Shown: positions 60,354 through 64,000 of the stretch, piece after piece
How positions within the stretch are numbered: the first letter of the stretch is position 1
Layout: every line of letters begins with the position of its first letter
Source of the DNA: Bradyrhizobium prioriisuperbiae
GTDB lineage: Bacteria > Pseudomonadota > Alphaproteobacteria > Rhizobiales > Xanthobacteraceae
Direction: 5' to 3'
Length of the DNA: 64,000 bases
Assembly (NCBI RefSeq): GCF_032397745.1
Contig: NZ_CP135921.1
Span: forward strand, 5,134,501 to 5,198,500
Translations under genes and position numbers: made by a program
Notes under the pieces: generated by a model
What the model saw: only the letters and a program-made list of their open reading frames with translations
What the model was told of the DNA's origin: nothing
The model's database searches: none

Positions 60354-61239
60354 TGCAATCATTGTCGGCGGCAGTTATGCGGGCATGGCAGCGGGGCTCC
60401 AACTGGCACGCGCACGACGCCAGGTGCTGGTGATCGACGCCGGCCAGCGCCGCAATCGTTTCACCCGGGCATCGCACGGCTTCCTCGGTCAGGACGGCAA
60501 GCCGCCGGAGGTCATCGCCAACGAGGCGCGGGCGCAGCTCATGGCCTATCCGACCGTGAGCTGGATCGACGCCACGGCGGAGCATGCGGACGGATCGATG
60601 GATGCATTTAGCGTGACGGCGTCGGGCACCACGCACCAGGCGAGGCGCCTGATTCTGGCAACAGGCGTCGTTGACGACCTGCCCGAGGTGGCGGGATTGC
60701 GCGAGCGCTGGGGCCGCAGCGTGTTCGTCTGTCCTTATTGCGACGGTTATGAATTGAATCAGGGGCGGATTGGCGTGCTGGCGGCGGATGCCCGCTCATT
60801 CCATCACGCCATGCTGCTTCCCGAATGGGGGAGCGTTACTCTGTTTACCAACGGTGCGTATGAGCCCAGCGCCGATGAGCGGACCGCGCTTGCGCGGCGA
60901 GGCGTTGTGATCGAGCCCACGCTTGTTGCTGAGATCGGTGGCGAGGCCGCGACGGTCATGCTGGTTGATGGCCGTTCCATTGCACTCAGCGGATTGTTCG
61001 TGCTGCCGCGCACCCGTATAGCGAGTCCGCTCGCCGCGCAGCTCGGCTGCGGTCTCGAGGACGGGATGTTCGGGCCGATCATCACAACGGATCCAATGAA
61101 GGCAACATCGGTGGCCGGCGTCTACGCCTGTGGTGACGTCGCACGGATGATGGCATCGGTGTCCCTTGCCGTCGCCGACGGGGCCATGGCCGGCGTTTCG
61201 GCACATCAGTCCCTGGTCTTCAATCCGATCCCACACTGA
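60343..61239 (+). CDS. Thioredoxin-reductase-like FAD/NAD(P)H oxidoreductase
   Basis: A 298-residue flavoprotein of the thioredoxin reductase fold. FAD loop AIIVGGSYAGMAAGLQLARA at residues 5-24; redox-active CPYC in VFVCPYCDGYELN near residue 130; a second nucleotide-binding stretch follows but lacks a clean GxGxxA; the C-terminal VAGVYACGDVARMMASVSLA contacts FAD. The CPYC replaces the usual CATC of TrxB. The weak NADPH motif suggests a TrxB relative such as HcaD-like or GliT-like disulfide oxidoreductases rather than true TrxB. Its start lies inside the Rrf2 gene. The reaction is probably disulfide exchange or small-molecule oxidation; the substrate is unknown. Confidence 0.88.
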   Translation: MQVDAIIVGGSYAGMAAGLQLARARRQVLVIDAGQRRNRFTRASHGFLGQDGKPPEVIANEARAQLMAYPTVSWIDATAEHADGSMDAFSVTASGTTHQARRLILATGVVDDLPEVAGLRERWGRSVFVCPYCDGYELNQGRIGVLAADARSFHHAMLLPEWGSVTLFTNGAYEPSADERTALARRGVVIEPTLVAEIGGEAATVMLVDGRSIALSGLFVLPRTRIASPLAAQLGCGLEDGMFGPIITTDPMKATSVAGVYACGDVARMMASVSLAVADGAMAGVSAHQSLVFNPIPH

Positions 61240-61343
61240 GCACTTTGGCCCCCTGTTCTTGTGTGAAATTGGATGTTTATGGCGGTCCGGGTTCGGTGCA
61301 CATTTTGCCTCTCAATCCGAGGACGATGCAAAGGACGATCGCC

Positions 61344-61979
61344 GTGTACATTCCGCCAGCTTTTATCGACAGTGATCTGTCGTCTGTCCACGCCACCATC
61401 CGTGAGGCGCGGCTGGCCAATCTGGTCACCGCCACCGCGCAAGGCTTGATTTCAACGCCGCTGCCGCTGTTTCTGGACGAGACCGAGGGAGCGCAGGGCG
61501 TATTGTACGGCCATGTGGCGCGCGCCAACCCACAGTGGAACGAACCGCCGGCCGGCGAGGCGCTGGCCATCTTCATGGGGCCGGACGCCTATGTGACGCC
61601 GTCCTGGTACGCGACCAAGCGGGAGACCGGAAAGGTGGTGCCGACCTGGAACTACATCGCCGTGCATGCCTATGGTCCGGTCGAATTCTTCGAGGATCCG
61701 CAGCGGCTGCTCGCGGTGGTGACGCGGCTGACCAACCTTCATGAGGGACCGCGTGCGGCAATCGGGGCCGAGCCCTGGGCGGTGAACGATGCGCCGGAGG
61801 ATTTCATCAAGGCGCAATTGCGCGGCATCGTCGGCCTGCGACTGCCGATCGCGCGGCTGGAGGGCAAGCGCAAGATGAGCCAGAATCGCAATGCGCAGGA
61901 CCGGACAGGTGTGGTGGAAGGACTGGCCGCGAGCGCAAACGCCGAGGACAGGATCGTGGCCGGCCTTATTCCGAAATGA
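61344..61979 (+). CDS. paiB: FMN-binding negative transcriptional regulator (PaiB-like)
   Basis: A 211-residue protein of the PaiB/FMN-binding split-barrel family. Seen: the N-terminal YIPPAFIDSDLSSVHATIRE, PLPLFLDETEGAQGVLYGHV, ALAIFMGPDAYVTPSWYATK, VVPTWNYIAVHAYGPVEFFE and a C-terminal AQLRGIVGLRLPIARLEGKR. PaiB of Bacillus represses sporulation and protease genes, but most members are probably flavin-dependent enzymes. GTG 61344 is chosen because it gives the family N-terminus and follows AAAGGA by eight bases; the open frame further upstream has no family sequence. It is convergent with the aminotransferase gene. Confidence 0.88.
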   Translation: MYIPPAFIDSDLSSVHATIREARLANLVTATAQGLISTPLPLFLDETEGAQGVLYGHVARANPQWNEPPAGEALAIFMGPDAYVTPSWYATKRETGKVVPTWNYIAVHAYGPVEFFEDPQRLLAVVTRLTNLHEGPRAAIGAEPWAVNDAPEDFIKAQLRGIVGLRLPIARLEGKRKMSQNRNAQDRTGVVEGLAASANAEDRIVAGLIPK

Positions 61980-62005
61980 AGGACGGGCGCGGTTCAGCCG
62001 TCCTT
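61979..62005. terminator. Bidirectional hairpin between convergent genes
   Basis: AAGGACGG (61979-61986) and CCGTCCTT (61998-62005) pair perfectly around an 11-base loop. It starts at the last base of the PaiB stop and reaches into the 3' end of the convergent aminotransferase gene. Confidence 0.5.
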
Positions 62006-63232
62006 GCGATCGTCCCTGCACCGGTCCGACAGGACCCGTCCAAGCACCTCGATGAACCGCGCGATTTCATCGGTGTGTGTGTACGCATGGGGTGAGACAC
62101 GCAGCACGTTCTGCAGGCCGCGGGCATCGAGCTCTTGCGGGGCGTAGATGCGTTCCTGGCTGGCGATGGCAATGCCGTCCTCGGCGAGGGCGAACACCAC
62201 CTCGGACGACGGCACCCCATTGCACGTGAATGTCAGGAAAGCAGCATCGCCGTTGGCGGGCTCATGGACCGTGACGCCTTCGCATGTGGCGAGGTCACTA
62301 CGAAGTTGCCGCAGCCGTTCATTGATGGTGGCGGTGACGGCGCCCTGGCCGGCATCGAGCAGTTCACCCAGCGCCGCGCCAAAGCCGAGCCGGCCGGCGA
62401 CGCTGAATTCATGGCCCTCAAAGCGCCCGGCATCGCCGCGCGGCGTGGGCTCTCCCGCATCCGACCAGACGAAACCGCCGAGATCCATCAGTGGCGGGCT
62501 GGTCAGGCGCAGAAGGGCTGCGCTGGAGAGCGCCGCCACGGCCTGGCCGCGCGGCCCGCGCAGCCATTTGCGCGCCGGTGCCGTTATCACATCGGCGCGT
62601 GTGTCGCGAAGCGACAGGGGAAAGCGCCCCAGGGCCTGAGCGGCGTCGATGAAATAGAGGCAGCCCGGCGGCCGTTCCAGCGCGCCGATCTCGGCCACCG
62701 GCTGGCGCAGGCCGTAAACGCTCGACACGGCTGTCACCGCGAGCAGGCGAACGTCAGGGGCGAGCCGCGTGGTCAACCGCTCAAGATTGATCTTTCCGGT
62801 GGCGTCGGTCGGGATCGTCTCGATGTCGAAACCAAGCTCCCGGCCCATCACCTGGATGGCCAGCAGATTACCGCCCCATTCGCCGCGCGAGACCAGGATG
62901 CGTCCGCCCTTCGCAAAACGTTGGGAGCTAAACAGCAGTGACCAGAGCTGGGCGCAGGTGCTGCCGAACGCGATCTGGTCGGGACGGCAGTCGAGCAATG
63001 TCGCGGCGCACTGGCGGGTTGTCGCCAATCCCTCCTGCGCCTTGGTTAACGCGGCCTGCAGTCCGATTTTCGCCTCGAGATCGAGATGCGCCCTGACTGT
63101 GGCGACGACATCGGCGGCTGGCAGCGCTGCGCTGCCAGCATTGAGATGCAGCAGGGACGCGACGCCGGGCGTGCGCGATCGATAAGCTCCGGCATCGAAA
63201 GATGCCGGGGAACCTTGCGTCGGGCCGTTCAT
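61994..63232 (-). CDS. Class V aminotransferase family protein
   Basis: A 412-residue pyridoxal-phosphate enzyme of the class V (NifS/isopenicillin N epimerase/EgtE-like) group. Seen: LLHLNAGSAALPAADVVATV near the N-terminus, VSRGEWGGNLLAIQVM, LYFIDAAQALGRFPLSLRD with the Asp that binds the cofactor, and the Schiff-base Lys in APARKWLRGPRGQAVAAL. The reaction may be a beta-lyase, desulfurase or transaminase; no second-domain Cys loop typical of NifS/SufS is seen. ATG 63232 starts the recognisable protein. The next gene on this strand, a flavin monooxygenase, lies 22 bp upstream, so the two are probably one operon. Confidence 0.88.
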   Translation of the reverse strand: MNGPTQGSPASFDAGAYRSRTPGVASLLHLNAGSAALPAADVVATVRAHLDLEAKIGLQAALTKAQEGLATTRQCAATLLDCRPDQIAFGSTCAQLWSLLFSSQRFAKGGRILVSRGEWGGNLLAIQVMGRELGFDIETIPTDATGKINLERLTTRLAPDVRLLAVTAVSSVYGLRQPVAEIGALERPPGCLYFIDAAQALGRFPLSLRDTRADVITAPARKWLRGPRGQAVAALSSAALLRLTSPPLMDLGGFVWSDAGEPTPRGDAGRFEGHEFSVAGRLGFGAALGELLDAGQGAVTATINERLRQLRSDLATCEGVTVHEPANGDAAFLTFTCNGVPSSEVVFALAEDGIAIASQERIYAPQELDARGLQNVLRVSPHAYTHTDEIARFIEVLGRVLSDRCRDDRKDG

Positions 63233-63254
63233 GATATCTCGCGGCAGGGGTTGG

Positions 63255-64000
63255 TCACGTCGCCACTTTATACGCCGGGGCTGCGGCAAGGAAGCGTGCA
63301 TAGGCGTCCGCATCGGGCGGGCTGAATTTCTCCACCAGCGGATTGCGGCGCCGCTTGCCGGTGCCGATATCGGTCATCAATTCGTCGAAATGCTTGAAGT
63401 GATAGGGGGCTACGCAGAGCCCGCCATAAACGCCGGCCGCCGGCCGCTCCACCCGCTTGAAATGCAGCATCATGGCGATGTTGTCGCGCATCTCGGCTTG
63501 GCTCGGCTGCCGCGCGAGCTGGCCGTCGGCATAACGCACCAGCCAGTTCGCCGCGAGATCGGCACATAGCACCGTGCAGAAGCTGGAGTTGAAGCCGACG
63601 AAGCCGATATCCGGCAGGTCCGGATTGGCGATCAGCCGGTAGAGCTTGTACTGCCCGTCGGCATCAACCAGCTTGTCGCGATAGGCATCCGGTAGAAACG
63701 GAACACCGAGCTCGTAGCCGATCGCGAGCACGGCGAGGTCGGCATCGATGCGCTCGCCACCGGTCATCACGATGGTGTTGCCGTCGTAGCGATCGAAGGT
63801 GCCGCGCACCGCCTTGATGCGGCCATCGGCTACCATGGGAAAGAAATTCGGGGTCGCGATCGGCACCGAGCAGTTGACCCCATCCTCGATCCGCGTTTCC
63901 GGCACCATGTTGCACTTGCCGAGCTTGAGTTGCAGTTTCAGCAGGCTCTCCAGCCCGCGCCAGTTCGCCCACACCAGCGGCTTCGCCACCGCGTGCGCCA
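63255..64000 (-). CDS. Flavin-containing monooxygenase, C-terminal part (cut by the window edge)
   Basis: The 3' part (247 residues visible) of a flavin-containing monooxygenase-like protein that probably oxidises a nitrogen, sulfur or ketone substrate with NADPH. The frame is open to the last base of the window, so the N-terminal FAD and FATGY-type region lies outside. Seen: GVNCSVPIATPNFFPMVADG, then DLAVLAIGYELGVPFLPD, the FMO C-terminal block in which a conserved ATGY-like turn precedes the product, and a long C-terminal helical part (FKRVERPAAGVYGGLCVAPY). It is just upstream of the class V aminotransferase gene. Confidence 0.85.
   Translation of the reverse strand, partial: AHAVAKPLVWANWRGLESLLKLQLKLGKCNMVPETRIEDGVNCSVPIATPNFFPMVADGRIKAVRGTFDRYDGNTIVMTGGERIDADLAVLAIGYELGVPFLPDAYRDKLVDADGQYKLYRLIANPDLPDIGFVGFNSSFCTVLCADLAANWLVRYADGQLARQPSQAEMRDNIAMMLHFKRVERPAAGVYGGLCVAPYHFKHFDELMTDIGTGKRRRNPLVEKFSPPDADAYARFLAAAPAYKVAT

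Overview
The window is GC-rich, densely coded DNA of alphaproteobacterial type. Gene content (NitT/TauT and Opp/Dpp importers, a Pao-like molybdenum hydroxylase, many acyl-CoA and aldehyde dehydrogenases, LysR/MarR/MocR regulators) and several interspersed palindromic repeat families point to the Bradyrhizobium/Rhodopseudomonas group (Nitrobacteraceae). That placement is an inference from style and content; there is no rRNA or other marker gene here. I see no tRNA, rRNA, CRISPR array or prophage.

Layout. 1-9.1 kb: the 3' end of moeA; an aldehyde dehydrogenase gene split by a complete IS1182-type insertion sequence whose ends and 4-bp target duplication can be read to the base; an aldo/keto reductase; an HU-like protein; a GFA-fold protein; and a ModE-type regulator divergent from an intact aldehyde dehydrogenase. 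9.1-15.4 kb: a LysR regulator, an uncharacterised probable DNA-binding protein, an enolase divergent from a GcvA-like LysR regulator, and a three-domain DipZ thiol-redox protein. 15.7-22 kb: a NitT/TauT ABC importer (ATPase, two permeases, binding protein), then a flavin reductase-MarR fusion divergent from a NicX-like 2,5-dihydroxypyridine dioxygenase. 22.1-26.5 kb: a MarR regulator and a three-subunit PaoABC-like molybdenum hydroxylase. 26.5-28.9 kb: two ArsR/SRPBCC stress-type modules in mirrored gene order.

29.1-39.1 kb: a minus-strand operon of a YtcJ-like amidohydrolase, a COG0523 (CobW) GTPase and a complete Opp/Dpp importer, divergent from a MocR regulator. 39.1-43.4 kb: a TauE-like exporter and an aldehyde dehydrogenase, divergent from an NTF2-like protein and a PuuB-like FAD oxidase. 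43.5-49.4 kb: a minus-strand acyl-CoA operon (alpha/beta hydrolase, acyl-CoA dehydrogenase, acyl-CoA ligase, opine-dehydrogenase-like protein, 3-hydroxyacyl-CoA dehydrogenase). 49.7-54.6 kb: ketopantoate-reductase-like, class II aldolase, IlvD-type dehydratase and HIBADH-type dehydrogenase genes. 54.8-59.7 kb: a 1,615-residue autotransporter with a hierarchical repeat. 59.9-64 kb: an Rrf2 regulator with a thioredoxin-reductase-like flavoprotein, PaiB, a class V aminotransferase, and a flavin monooxygenase cut by the window edge.

Overall this is a catabolic and transport region: several self-contained uptake-plus-oxidation modules, each beside its own regulator, separated by short intergenic repeats. 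The observations most worth following are the flavin reductase-MarR fusion facing a ring-cleaving dioxygenase with no oxygenase partner in view, the metallochaperone-type GTPase translationally coupled to an amidohydrolase, the opine-dehydrogenase-like enzyme inside an acyl-CoA operon, and the autotransporter's 160-residue super-repeats.
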